Source: Candidatus Pantoea persica (lineage in GTDB: Bacteria > Pseudomonadota > Gammaproteobacteria > Enterobacterales > Enterobacteriaceae). Taken from it: a stretch of 64,000 nucleotides of DNA. The notes under the pieces were generated by a model. That model ran no database searches. It was not told the DNA's origin and worked only from the letters and a program-made list of their open reading frames with translations. This document shows, piece by piece, positions 44,551 through 54,511 of this stretch (its first letter is position 1; every line of letters begins with the position of its first letter). Made by a program: the position numbers and the translations under genes. The stretch is from NCBI RefSeq assembly GCF_013753875.1, contig NZ_SMDS01000001.1, forward strand, positions 32,761 to 96,760, given 5' to 3'.

Positions 44551-44930
44551 TGGCGACACGTTTTTTCAACCTCCTCTACCTGCTGGCGCTGTGGCTCGGC
44601 TTCGGCATCGCCTCCAAGGTGGTTGTGGCGGCGTTGATTATCTTCTTCCCGCTCTGCCTGTCGCTGTTTGACGGCCTGTGCCGCACGCCGCCCGGCTGGC
44701 TGGAGCTGGCGAAAACCCTGCACCCGTCGCGGCTGCGCCAGGTTTCTGCACGTGCGCTAGCCCGCCGCGCTGCCGCACTTTTTCTCCGGGCTGCGGATGG
44801 CGGCCATTCTCGCGCCGGTCGGCGTGGTGATCGGCAAATGGGTCGGCGCCAGCAAAGGGCTGGGCTATCTGATGATGCATGCCAACGCGCGGCTGCAAAC
44901 GCCGCTCAGCTTCGCCGCGCTGGGGCTGCT
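44547..44930 (+). pseudogene. ABC permease (ThiX-like), deleted and fused
   Basis: ATG overlaps the ATPase stop. Only the binding-protein-dependent permease core remains (LALWLGFGIASKVVVAALII, LGYLMMHANARLQTP); about 100 N-terminal residues and the last helix are gone, and there is a frame shift near 44740-44790. It is fused at about 44930 to the signal peptide of the next gene. Confidence 0.75.
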
Positions 44931-45195
44931 GATGCTGCTGGCGCTTTCTTTCGCCCAGGCAGCGGAAAAGGTACTGCTGCGGCTCGACTGGTTCGTTAAT
45001 CCCAACCACGCGGCGATTTTGGCCGCCCAGCAGAGCCGTGCCTTTGCGCGCCAGGGGCTGACAGTGGAGACTATCGCCCCCGCGGATTCCGCCTCGGTGC
45101 CGCTGCTGCTGGCGGCGGGCAAGGCGGATCTCGCCGTGGGCTACCAGCCGCAGCTCTACACGCTGGTGGATAAGGGGGTGCCAGTGATACGCGTC
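44931..45195 (+). pseudogene. NMT1/THI5-like substrate-binding protein (ThiY-like), N-terminal remnant
   Basis: LLALSFAQAAEKVLLRLDWF and NPNHAAILAAQQS followed by ADLAVGYQPQLYTLVDKG match thiamine pyrimidine-precursor binding proteins. The rest is deleted at the junction with ureC near 45195. Confidence 0.8.
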
Positions 45196-45197
45196 GT

Positions 45198-46632
45198 GGA
45201 TTGAGGTCGAGCAGGATTTCATCCTCTACGGCGAAGAGGTGATGGATCTGGTGCTGACCAACGCCCTGATCGTCGACCACTGGGGCATCGTCAAGGCGGA
45301 TATCGGCATCAAGCAGGGGCGCATCGCGCGCGTCGGCAAGGCGGGCAACCCCGATATCCAGCCCGGCGTCACCATTCCTATCGGTGCGGCGACCGAAATC
45401 ATCGCCGCCGAAGGCAAAATCGTCACACCTGGCGGCGTGGATGCGTATATCCACTTTATCTGCCCGCAGCAGGCCACCGAAGCGCTGACCTCCGGCGTCA
45501 CTACAATGATCGGCGGCGGCACTGGGCCGGCCACTGGCACTAACGCCACCACCTGCACGCCAGGGCGCTGGAATATTACGCGCATGCTGTAGGCGGCGGA
45601 GAGCCTGCCGGTCAATATCGGCCTGCTCGGCAAAGGCAATACCTCCAGCAAAGCGGCGATCCGCGAGTAGATCGACGCCGGCGTCATTGGCCTCAAGCTG
45701 CACGAGGACTGGGGATCGACCCCTGCCGCCATCGACTGCTGCCTGAGCGTGGCGGAAGTGGAGGATGAGCAGGTGGCGATCCACACCGACACCCTTAACG
45801 AAGCGGGGTTCGTCGAGGATACGCTGCAGGCGATCGGCAATCGCACCATTCACACCGAAGGGGCGGGCGGGGGCCATGCGCCCGACATTATCAGCGCCTG
45901 CGGCTATGAAAATATCCTGCCCTCCTCGACCAACCCGACGCTGCCCTACACCGTCAACACGATGGATGAGCACCTCGATATGCTGATGGTGTGCCACCAC
46001 CTCGACGCCGGCATTGCGGAGGATATCGCCTTTGTCGAGTCGCGCATCCGCCGCGAAACCATCGCGGCGGAGGATATTCTGCACGATATCGGCGCCTTCT
46101 CGATGACCTCTTCCAATTCGCAGGCGATGGGCCGCGTCGGCGAGGTGATCCCGCGCACCTGGCAGGTGGCGCACAAGATGAAGCTGCAGCGCGGCACCCT
46201 GTCGGAAGACAGCGAAGGCATGGATAACTTCCGCGTGAAGCGCTACATCGCCAAATACACCATTAACCCGGCGATTACGCACGGTATCTCCCATGAGGTA
46301 GGCTCCATCGAGGCGGGCAGGCTGGCGGATCTGGTGCTGTGGAGCCCCACCTTTTTCGGCGTCAAACCGGCGCTGATCGTCAAAGGCGGTCTGATCGCCA
46401 GCGCGCCGATGGGCGATATCAACGCCTCGATTCCGACGCCGCAGTCGGTGAACTACCGGCCGATGTTCGGCACGCTGGGCGACGCGCGCAAGGCGCATAT
46501 GGTGCACAACAACCTGACCCCCGATATCCAGATGGATGCGCAAACCCATGAGGTGCGCGCCGACAGCCAGTTGCTCACCTGCGATCCGCTTGACCAGCTG
46601 CCGATGGCGCAGCGTTACTTTCTTTTTTTAAG
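45198..46632 (+). pseudogene. ureC: Urease alpha subunit, broken
   Basis: Most of UreC is readable ([38 protein letters not shown]). Stops TAG 45590 and TAG 45667 replace family glutamines. The first nickel histidine pair reads DAYIHF instead of DTHIHF, and the aspartate ligand region reads [12 protein letters not shown] instead of SSDSQ; two to three residues are missing before [10 protein letters not shown], and about 35 residues are lost near [10 protein letters not shown]. An extra T in a T run reads through the normal stop after RYFLF. No ureD, ureA, ureB, ureF or ureG is present. Confidence 0.85.
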
Positions 46633-46640
46633 GAGAAAAG

Positions 46641-47084
46641 ATGTTTTTTCTGATCGGAAAGGCGGCGGTGACGGCGCAGGCGAACGCCAGCGCCACCCTC
46701 GATTTCGATATCCGGCTGAAGAGCCGCGCCCGCATCCAGCTTGACGACGGACGCGAGGCGGGGCTGGCGCTGGAGCGCGGCGGCGATCTGCTCAGCGATG
46801 ACAGCGGCGAGCTGGTGGTGCGCATCCAGTCGGCGCCGGAGCTGGTCTCTATCGTGCTGTGCGGCGATGCGCACAAGCTGGTGGTCGCCTGTTATCACCT
46901 CGGCAACCGACACGTGCCGTTGCAGATCGAACCGGGGCGCGTTGCCTATCTGCACGACCACGTGCTGGACGAGATGCTGATCGGCCTCGGGCTGATCGTC
47001 GGCCGTGAGCAGGCACCGTTCGAGCCGGTCTCCGGCGCCTATGAAACCGCCTCGCATCACTCTCATCCTCATCATTCTCACTGA
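46641..47084 (+). CDS. ureE: Urease nickel chaperone UreE
   Basis: Open reading of 147 residues with the UreE layout: N-terminal peptide-binding domain, [19 protein letters not shown] in the metal-binding domain, [11 protein letters not shown], and a histidine-rich tail (HHSHPHHSH) for nickel. It follows AAGGAG. With the rest of the urease operon broken or gone, it is probably an orphan; its intact state may be chance or reflect metal binding. Confidence 0.88.
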   Translation: MFFLIGKAAVTAQANASATLDFDIRLKSRARIQLDDGREAGLALERGGDLLSDDSGELVVRIQSAPELVSIVLCGDAHKLVVACYHLGNRHVPLQIEPGRVAYLHDHVLDEMLIGLGLIVGREQAPFEPVSGAYETASHHSHPHHSH

Positions 47085-47098
47085 GATCGGAGCGCACC

Positions 47099-47245
47099 AT
47101 GAAAGCCGTTTTACCTTTACTCTTGATACTGGTCGCCGCGCCGGCGCTGGCGCATAACGGCCACGGACCGGAAAGCTTCGGCGCGGGGCTGCTGCATCCG
47201 CTTACCGCACTGGATCATCTGCTAATGCTCTCCGGCGCCGGGGTG
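47099..47245 (+). pseudogene. ureJ: HupE/UreJ-family nickel permease, N-terminal remnant
   Basis: A signal-like start, then AHNGHGPESFGAGLLHPLTA and LDHLLMLSGAGVLAA, typical HupE/UreJ with the histidine motif in the first helix. After about residue 49 it continues in frame into an MFS transporter C-terminus, so the rest is deleted. Confidence 0.75.
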
Positions 47246-47864
47246 CTGGCGGCACTGGTACTGCTCAACGTCAAAACCCTGCCCGCGCCGCCCCGGCAGG
47301 CGCTCGCCGCCATCGTGCGTCAGCCGGGCTTCGCCCGCATGGTGTTCTGCGGCGCGTTGACCTAGTATGGTGATGAACTTCCTGATGACGGCGGCGGCGC
47401 TGGCGATGCATATGCACGGCCTGTCGCAGCACGCGGCCCACCTCGGAATTTAGTGGCACGTTATCGCCATGTACGGCCCCGGCTTTTTACCGGGCGGTTG
47501 ATTCAGCGCTTCGGCGCCGCCGGGCTGGCGATCACCGACCTCTCCGCCGTGGCTGGTCTCGCGGGCAGCGATGTTATGTACTACTGGGGCGCGCTGGTGC
47601 TGTTGGGGCTGGGCTGGAATCTGGGCTTTACCGGTGCCTCGGCGCGAATTATCGATTTTCACCGTCCCGAAGAGAAAACGCGCGTGCAGGTGCTCAGCGA
47701 TTTCATCGTGTTCGGCGTGATGATCGTCGGCTCGTTTTGCTCCGGCGCGCTGCTGAACGCCTTTGGCTGGCACGCGGTGCTCTGGGGGGCGCTGACCCGG
47801 TGAAGGCGGCCTTTACATCCTGGTGAGCGAGAAGCGCCAGGCCGCGCCCGCTGAGGCGGCCTGA
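47246..47864 (+). pseudogene. MFS transporter, C-terminal half
   Basis: The part resembles an enterobacterial MFS protein (MVMNFLMTAAALAMHMHGLS, then FTGRLIQRFGAAGLAI and NLGFTGASARIID). Several frame changes (near 47365 and 47485) and a TAG at 47453 in GI-stop-WHVIAMYG. The N-terminal half is lost through the fusion with the UreJ remnant. Confidence 0.75.
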
Positions 47865-47874
47865 CGTCCCATCC

Positions 47875-48624
47875 TTACTGCGCGTCGCGGGCGAGGTAGA
47901 AAATCAAAAAGATCCCCTGCGCGCTTTCCACCTCCAGCGCGGTGTAGGTGTAGTGGTTGACGCTGCCGTTGCTGTCGATAATCGCCTTGTTGCCCGCGCC
48001 CACCTTATTCACCGCCTGCGCGTGCCACATGATGCGGAACTGCGCGCTGCACGCGCTCAGCTCCTCAATAATCTTTTCGAACTCCTTGGCGTAGTTGCTG
48101 GCGGCGTAGTAGGCGCGGAAGGCGGCGATGCTGTGCTTCGCCGCCTGCTCCCAGTCATGAATGCGCTGCCGGTAACCCGCGCAGCTTCAGGGAGTTGCGC
48201 TCCGCCTCGGGCAGCGTCGACCAGATCGTAGATCTGGTGGTGGGCCGTGTCGTTCCAGTAGAGAATGTCCATATTGGCGCGGCGGATAAACGCCGGGTGC
48301 GGCGACAGCGCCTCCGCCATCGCGATCACTTCGCGGGGGATCGCCGCCTCGGCGGTCAGGCCGTTTTTGCGGCCGAACACCAGCGCGTCCAGATACTCCT
48401 GCTCGACCGGCGACAGCTGCAGCACCTTGCCAATCCGCTGCAGCGCGGCGGGGGATATGCGGATATCGTGCCCCTGATCCAGCCAAGTGTACCAGCTGAC
48501 GCTGACGGCGGTGAGCTGTGCCACCTCCTCGCAGCCCCGGCACTGGTTGCTGAAGCCATACTCCTCAGGATTGACGCGCGCGATGGTGGATCAGAAAATT
48601 TTTTACATTCGCGCTGCGCGACAT
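47875..48624 (-). pseudogene. MmyB-like XRE-type regulator, broken
   Basis: Starts SRSANVKNFLIHHRARVNPE, a helix-turn-helix with WYTWLDQGHDIRIS, followed by the MmyB ligand domain (ALSPHPAFIRRANMDILYWN). Frame changes near 48560, 48490-48200. Closes at 47875 with IFLIFYLARDAQ. Confidence 0.8.
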
Positions 48625-48692
48625 TTGTCCTCCTGCTGGTGAGCACTGGTCACAGGATATTCGCCCCATTTTTCCCTGTGGGGCGCGGTTTT

Positions 48693-49315
48693 ATCATGGC
48701 CGCCAGATTAAGTGACTTCGCAGGAAAAAAGCAAAATTATGTCAATTCAGGATTCAGTCAAAGCTGGCCAGCGGGCGTCGGCGGCGCCTGTGCGCTGATC
48801 GTCGTGACCTCTTGGACGCAGCTGATGCTGGCGTCGCACCGCGCGCCGAAGCTATCGGCGGCGGTCTTTACCGGCCCGGGCATCGGCATCACGCTTACCG
48901 GCCTGCTGGCCTGGGGAGTCGCGGCCTGCGGGCTGACCGCGCTGCAGGCGTGGTCGCGGCGGCTGCCGTCGAGCCTGCCGTCCGCTGCCCAGGTGGCAGA
49001 CGCACTGCCTTTCGACCGCGACCTGAAGGCGCTCTTGCTCGCCTATACGCTGACGGGGTTCGGCTATATTCTGCCCGCCACCTTTCTGTCATAGATGGCG
49101 CACAGCTTTTTTGGCAACGGCAGCTTGGTGGCGCTGTTCTGGCCGCTGTTTGGGCTGGCGGCGGTGGCGCGCACCGTGGAGGTACTGACCGCAGGCTATA
49201 CCACCGGACAGCTGGGCGGACCGCTGGTCTCCTCGGCGAGCGTCTCCCTGTTTCATTCACTGCAGCCTGCGCTGCTGCTGGCGGCGTGATCGTGCTGAGG
49301 GCCATCAAACGCTGA
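48693..49315 (+). pseudogene. YbfB/YjiJ-type MFS transporter, C-terminal part
   Basis: VGGACALIVVTSWTQLML and FTGPGIGITLTGLLAW belong to the middle of YbfB-like transporters. A TAG at 49092 (PATFLS-stop-MAHSFFGNG) is in frame; the end shifts near 49290 and finishes IVLRAIKR at 49315. The N-terminal helices are missing. Divergent from the MmyB-like regulator. Confidence 0.75.
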
Positions 49316-49402
49316 AAAAGCATGCCTCCTCTTTTTTCGCTGGTTGCGCGATGGCTTCTGATCCTACAATCGGCAACGGGCTGAAAAGGGGATAACGATA
49401 CC

Positions 49403-50110
49403 GTGCGCAATCTGAGGCTGTTCAGGCTGGTGAGAAAAGGGCTGCTGGCGCTGGCGATTTTGCTGCTGGTGTTTTTCGTCGGGCGCATCTATCAGTCGGA
49501 GCAGGGACCGCCGCTGCAGCAATGGCACAGCTGGTCGGCAGACGAGATGACGGCGGATGAGATTGACAAGGCGAGCTTCGCCGACTATCAGCGGCGCGAG
49601 ACGCGTATTTTTCAGCAGATGAAAGTCGAGCTGAACGATGAGCTGAGCGAGGATGAAAAAGGCGCGCTGAATCGCTTTTACCCTGGCAGCGCGATCTATC
49701 CGGCGCGCTTTCAGCCCGACTGGAACCGTTCGTTTATTCTGTTGCCGACCGGCGCCGTGCGCGGCGCGGTGGGGCTGCTGCACGGCCTGACCGATTCGCG
49801 CTACAGCGTGCGCTATCTGGCGGAGGCGTACCGGCAACAGGGTTTCGCCGGCCTCGCCGGCTGGCCGGCGCTGTTTCCCGCCTTCGCCAGAACCGCCTGG
49901 CTGAATATGGTGCCCGAGTATAATCCCTTTAAATACAACTCCTTTCCCGTCAACGCCGTGCGCCAGTCGTGGTTGCTGACGCAGGCGGCGTTTCCCTCGG
50001 TGCTGACCTTCCAGTCGGTGCTCTACGCCACGGTCAGCACGCCCGCCATCGTCAGCGCCGTCTATCGCTATCCAGCAGCGGAGAAAGCCAGCCTTATCAC
50101 TGGACGAAAC
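49403..50110 (+). pseudogene. Lysophospholipase-like alpha/beta hydrolase, catalytic core deleted
   Basis: An N-terminal membrane anchor (LLALAILLLVFFVGRIY), then FILLPTGAVRGAVGLLHGLT and SVRYLAEAYRQQGFA, which jumps directly to GLAGWPALFPAFARTAWL. The missing 80-90 residues would hold the GxSxG nucleophile. The end past VYRYPAA is replaced by unrelated sequence. The frame is open but cannot be an active hydrolase. Confidence 0.75.
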
Positions 50111-50114
50111 CTGC

Positions 50115-51290
50115 TTAACCGCCCCAGCGTGTTTCCAGATAGCTGACCGCCTGCTGCGTCTGCGGCAGATTAAGGTAGTTTTCCCAGAACAGAAACAGAA
50201 TAGTGCCGTCGATGCCCGGCGTGGACTCGTTCAGGTCGATCTGCTTTTGCAATTCCGGCACGCCGCCCTGTACTGTCCAGTCCGGCTCGATGCGCGACGG
50301 CTCGCCTACCTTCTAGAGCGCGACGCCGATATAGAGCCGCGTTATGGGTCGGCTTCACCACGTTCGCCCACCAGTGCGCCAGCACGTTGTAGCGCGCCGC
50401 CTGAGGGGGCGAAAGGCCAGTAGAGCTGCGGCGCGATCGATATAGTCCCTGCTGTACCCAGCGGCGTGTATCGGCGTAAGCCTCGTCGTAGGCGGCCGCG
50501 CCGCGCGTATCGGAACCCGCAGCGTCGTGCGACAGGTTGCGCCAGACGCCCGCCGGGCTGACGCCGAATTCGACCTGCGGCTTCAGCTGCTTAATGGTGC
50601 GCGACACCTGTTCGATCAGCTGCTGGGCATTGTGCCGCCGCCAGTCCGCCTTTGAGGCGAAGCCCTGGCCCCAGGCGCGGAAGGTCTGGCTGTCGTTAAG
50701 CGGCGAGTCGGCGGTTTCCGCATAGAAATAGTCATCGAACTGCACGCCGTCAACCGGATAGTGCATCACCACTTCCGCCACAATGCTGGTGATCCAGTCG
50801 CGCACGTCCGGAATGCCCGGATCGAGCACCAGACGATTGCTGGCGGTGCGGATCCAGTCGCGGTGCAGCACGTAGACACTGGCGGGATGCAGCGACAGGG
50901 TGTGGTTTAGCGCCGCAACCCCTATCGTTGCAGGCTGCGCGTTGACGGCGACGCGATAGGGGTTGAGCTAGGCGTGCACCTTCATGCTGCGCTTGTGCGC
51001 CTCATCCAGCATAAACGCCAGCGGATCGTAGCCGGGATTCTCGCCTATGGTGCCCCGGTAAGCATATCGGACCAGGGCAGACTAGCAGAGCGCCACAGGG
51101 CGGCGCCGTCCGGCTTCACCTGAAAGAAAACGGTATTCACGACGAGGCTTTTCAGCCGGTCGAGCTTCGCCGTCAACGCCTGCTGCTGAAGACGGATGCG
51201 CAGCGCCGCGCTGCTGACGTTGACCGAATTTATCGGCGGCCAGTCGAGACGGGAAACGGTCACCAGCCAGACGCCGCGCACATTGAAAAA
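50115..51290 (-). pseudogene. YngK-like GHL10 glycoside hydrolase (DUF187), broken
   Basis: RGVWLVTVSRLDWPP, VVNTVFFQVKPDGAALWRS, then in another frame HRDWIRTASNRLVLDPGIP and YPVDGVQFDDYFYAE are characteristic of the YngK family. Frame changes near 51050 and 50420; TAG 50966 (HA-stop-LNPYRV, fits tryptophan) and TAG 50313. The end in the true frame is ILFLFWENYLNLPQTQQAV and then SYLETRWGG, stop at 50115. Secreted or periplasmic in relatives; no clear signal sequence remains. Confidence 0.8.
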
Positions 51291-53070
51291 TGGATTAAGT
51301 AAACCTTTGATGATGAACTCTCTGAAATTGCGTCCTTTGCCAGAGGTTCACCATTCTCTGGGCATCGGTCTGTAAGTCAACCGCTTATCAAGTACGTACG
51401 AGGCTGGCTAACCGGTAAATGCAAAATGTCTGTCGCTGTTGGAGCGGCTCGTTGAACCGGACTGAGCAAGCGAGATTTTCTTTTGTTTAGGCCCCTCTCG
51501 CCGTGCATGCATGCAGGCTTGTTTTTAGCGTTCATTTTTTATGATTTTTTTATGGTAAATATTAATTTCTATTGATGTTTCTTTTTCAAGGCAAAGCTTT
51601 CTATCATCAAGTCTATGGGCGAAAAAGAAGAAACTGTTTGTTATGCTTAATTCTCTCTTCCTGCAGGAGTAAAGGAGAATTATTTTAGAATAGATCTTTT
51701 TTTGAGTCTCGCTTATTATTTTAAAGGCCGGTTTGCAGGTTATCATTAGAATGGTGATTGTTTGTTTTGTTGTTTTATAAGGGTTGCAGGGCTTCGAGTC
51801 TTTAAGGAAAATTTATGAAAGAAATAAGGGGCGTGCTAGGGTAAATTTATTCTCCTTTGACAATTTTTAATCTGACTTATGATGCAAAAATGTTATTTAT
51901 GGAATTGATTTTAATTATTTATGTCTTATTAATTTCTTGATGATTTATGTGGTGTTTTGAATTTAATCAATATGTATAATATAAACAATAAGTTGAAATG
52001 GTTAGATATTGCCTTTTCCTTTGTATTGACCTCTCTGACAGAGAGGTTTTATCGAAAAAAAGCTTCACTATTATCAGCCGCACGCCAGTTAAAATTTATG
52101 GTGCTTTATTTTATTAGGGTTTTAAGTTTTTTAGAAGAGAAATAAAACCTTGATCTATATCAAGATGCTCTTGTTATATTTGAAAAGAAAATGTGACCTG
52201 TATAACAGTTTTAAATTTTCTCTCGTATTAATGAGGTTTGAAAATGATCAATGGAAGCTACTATTATCTGCATAAAGACAGGAAAAAATACGGCCAGGCT
52301 TCATATACAGTGGTGTAGGTGCATTAATATAATTGATGAAAAATGCTTTTGGCACGATGTGCACTTTCAATCAGGCAGTCACTATCGCAAAATTCTACTC
52401 AAAAAATGTCAGGCTTTGCCTGCTCTGTGGCAATATCATGCTCAACGATACTAACCGACAGCGAAACATTGCCAAAACGTTTGTGATGTAAATTTAAAAT
52501 AAGAAAAATTTTTATCTCACTTGCACCGAAGCAAGATCGTCAGTTAAAAGAGAGCCACTTTCGGGTGGCTTTTTCTTTACAGCCTGCGGTGCCTATTTTG
52601 TGCCAGCGTCAGTGCCACTTATTGATGACGAAAGCAGGTAGATTAAAAACGGGTTTACTGATTTATGGCGGTACAGAAGCTAATTTTGCAAAGGCTTGTC
52701 AATTTTAAGTGGCTGCTTTTCAGCTACGCGCAAGCGTAAGGCAATATCCTTGTTATCACGAGAAGCATCCCAGATGCTGCGTTTAGGCGATGCCGCGTTG
52801 AGTGTGCAGAAATGCATGACTCTGTAGGTCCAGATAACGCACAAAGGAAAAAACTCATAGCCATCAGAAAGGACCGGTTGCGCATATCAGAGATGAACAA
52901 ACATCACACGCCGTGCTCGGTTAACGGTTGGTATTCATTATTGCGTCGAGGCGTATGAAAAAGCGGTGATATATAACCTGGCAAACTAGGCAACAGATAA
53001 AGCCAGTTCACGTTGGGACGGCAATAATTGTTAAGCTATTTTTATGATTCAAGAAGAAGGAGGTTATAAA
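51291..53070. other. AT-rich, nearly gene-free stretch
   Basis: About 1.8 kb, clearly lower in GC than the rest of the window. A possible frame from ATG near 52244 (INGSYYYLHKDRKKYGQASY) breaks within 25 codons and may be the remnant of a small gene. A terminator-like hairpin lies at 52553-52578. I recognise no other gene and no transposase. Base composition suggests acquired DNA that has decayed. Confidence 0.5.
52553..52578 (+). terminator. Terminator hairpin AGCCAC...GTGGCT
   Basis: Six-base stem with a six-base loop, followed by TTTTTCTTT; no recognisable gene upstream. Confidence 0.7.
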
Positions 53071-53366
53071 ATGACGGTGAAAAATCTTCTCATAGCAACG
53101 TTATGTTTGGCTGTTTTACCCTTCTCAGAGGTTGCTTGTGCAAAAATTACGCGCTTATCAGATGATCAAGTCAGACAGCAGATCATTGATGAATCAATAG
53201 CGTCCTATCCCGGCACCTGCTCCTGTCCTTTCAATACGGCGAGAAATGGCAGCAGCTGTGGCAGGTGAAGCACGTGGAGCAAAGCGGGAGGCTACGGCCC
53301 TACCTGTTATAAAAGGAAGTTACCAAAGAGATGATTGCTCAGTGGCAACAAAGCAATAATTCATAG
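53071..53366 (+). pseudogene. Small secreted cysteine-containing protein, broken
   Basis: A strong AAGGAGG precedes the ATG at 53071. The signal peptide (NLLIATLCLAVLPFSEVACA) is followed by LSDDQVRQQIIDESIASYPG and CSCPFNTARNGSSCGR, then a TGA where arginine is expected, and STWSKAGGYGPTCY. One extra A near 53312 shifts the frame; the true end reads KEVTKEMIAQWQQSNNS. I recall related small enterobacterial proteins with the same Cys pattern, of unknown function. Confidence 0.65.
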
Positions 53367-53950
53367 CAACCTGCTTCTGGGGGTTTTTTATGGCAAAAGT
53401 ACCGGGCTAATCTTATTCGAAACGGTAGTCGGCAGGAAGCTGATGCTTTTGCAGCGATAACATCCTGCATGTTAAACAGCTATTATCCACACTAGCGGCG
53501 TGGCTAATATGCTGCTCCAGATCTCTGCATGATGGGATCGTTGGGTGGAGGCGACTATCCTGGTACGGCAAAAAAGTTGACCGACACTAGCGACATTGAC
53601 CGGCCTGACGTCTAAAAAGCCCCGGCGATGGGGCAGAGGTGTACCGCGCCGATCTGAGCAGGCTACGGGGTGGGTAAGTAGAGAGTAACAAAATGATCGA
53701 CCCAGGCCAGCTGAACCTAAGCATTCAGTAAGCGCGGTATGTGACGTGCAATGGCGTGCGGCGCGGGCCGCATACGCAAAATTTCCCGCCCGTTTTATAA
53801 GGACTTCATCCCCTCCCCGGAGTCAGCTAGACTCTACCCGGTAATCCTCGCGTAATCTTGTACAGTTTGAGCAATAGCAGCCAAACCGGACAAGCCACAG
53901 GACAATCATCGAACAAAAATAATAAAAAATAGAACAGAAAAAGGCTTGCA
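53367..53950. other. Gap upstream of the HAM1-SIR2 pair
   Basis: About 580 bases with many stops in all frames. I looked here for an adenosine deaminase-like gene, which the Kongming-type systems carry, and found none. The last 120 bases are AT-rich and probably contain the promoter of the pair. Confidence 0.4.
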
Positions 53951-54511
53951 ATGAAAATCCGCTTTCTGTCAGCCAATGAGAATAAGCTGGCTGAGGTGCG
54001 AAAAATCCTCGAACCCGTCGGCGTGGACGTGCTGCCTATCGCGCGCCGTATCGAAGAAATCCAGACGGAAAACGAGCTTGAGCTGGTGCGCGACAAGCTG
54101 ACCAAGGCGTTCTCCATTATCGGACGACCGCTGTTTGTCGAGCATACCGGGCTTTACCTCGACGGACTGAACGGTCTGCCGGCCGGGCTAACGCGCATCT
54201 TCTGGAACCGGCTGGACGCAGAGCGCTTTACCGCGCTGGTGCTAGGGCTGGACAGCCAGGCAGTGACGGCGAAAACCGTGCTGGGCTACTGCGACGGGCG
54301 CAAAATGTACCAGTTTCATGGCGAAGTGCGCGGCACCATCGCGGCGAAGCCGGCGGGGCCGCGCGAGTTCCAGTGGGACTGCGTCTTTATCCCGGAAGGG
54401 TACAGCCAGACCTTCGCTGAAATGGGCGAGCTGAAAAATGAGGTTTCCATGCGCAAGCTGGCGCTGGATCGCTTCGCCGCCTTTCTAAAAACCGCTCGAG
54501 GAGTGGCATGA
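53951..54511 (+). CDS. HAM1/RdgB-family nucleotide-binding protein, probable sensor
   Basis: Intact, 186 residues of the HAM1 (ITPA/RdgB) fold. The substrate loop SANENKLAEVRKIL, the LVRDKLTKAF helix, GLNGLPAGLTRIFW and FQWDCVFIPEGYSQTFAEM are all recognisable. The family hydrolyses dITP, ITP and XTP. The acidic catalytic pair (DD in RdgB, ED in human ITPA) is EH here (FVEHTGLYLDGL), replacing the essential aspartate by histidine, so binding without hydrolysis is likely. Its stop overlaps the SIR2 start in ATGA. RdgB proper is chromosomal and lies in a different context, so this is a specialised copy. Only a weak ribosome site (AAAGG) is seen. Confidence 0.88.
   Translation: MKIRFLSANENKLAEVRKILEPVGVDVLPIARRIEEIQTENELELVRDKLTKAFSIIGRPLFVEHTGLYLDGLNGLPAGLTRIFWNRLDAERFTALVLGLDSQAVTAKTVLGYCDGRKMYQFHGEVRGTIAAKPAGPREFQWDCVFIPEGYSQTFAEMGELKNEVSMRKLALDRFAAFLKTARGVA

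Noticed and set aside
45071..46549. 492-codon minus-strand frame over ureC
   Set aside because: Shadow of the urease gene; the plus strand is clearly UreC in sequence.
53367..53950. Possible third gene (adenosine deaminase) of a Kongming-type system upstream of HAM1
   Set aside because: No deaminase metal-binding motif seen in any frame and many stops; there is no room for a gene of normal size.
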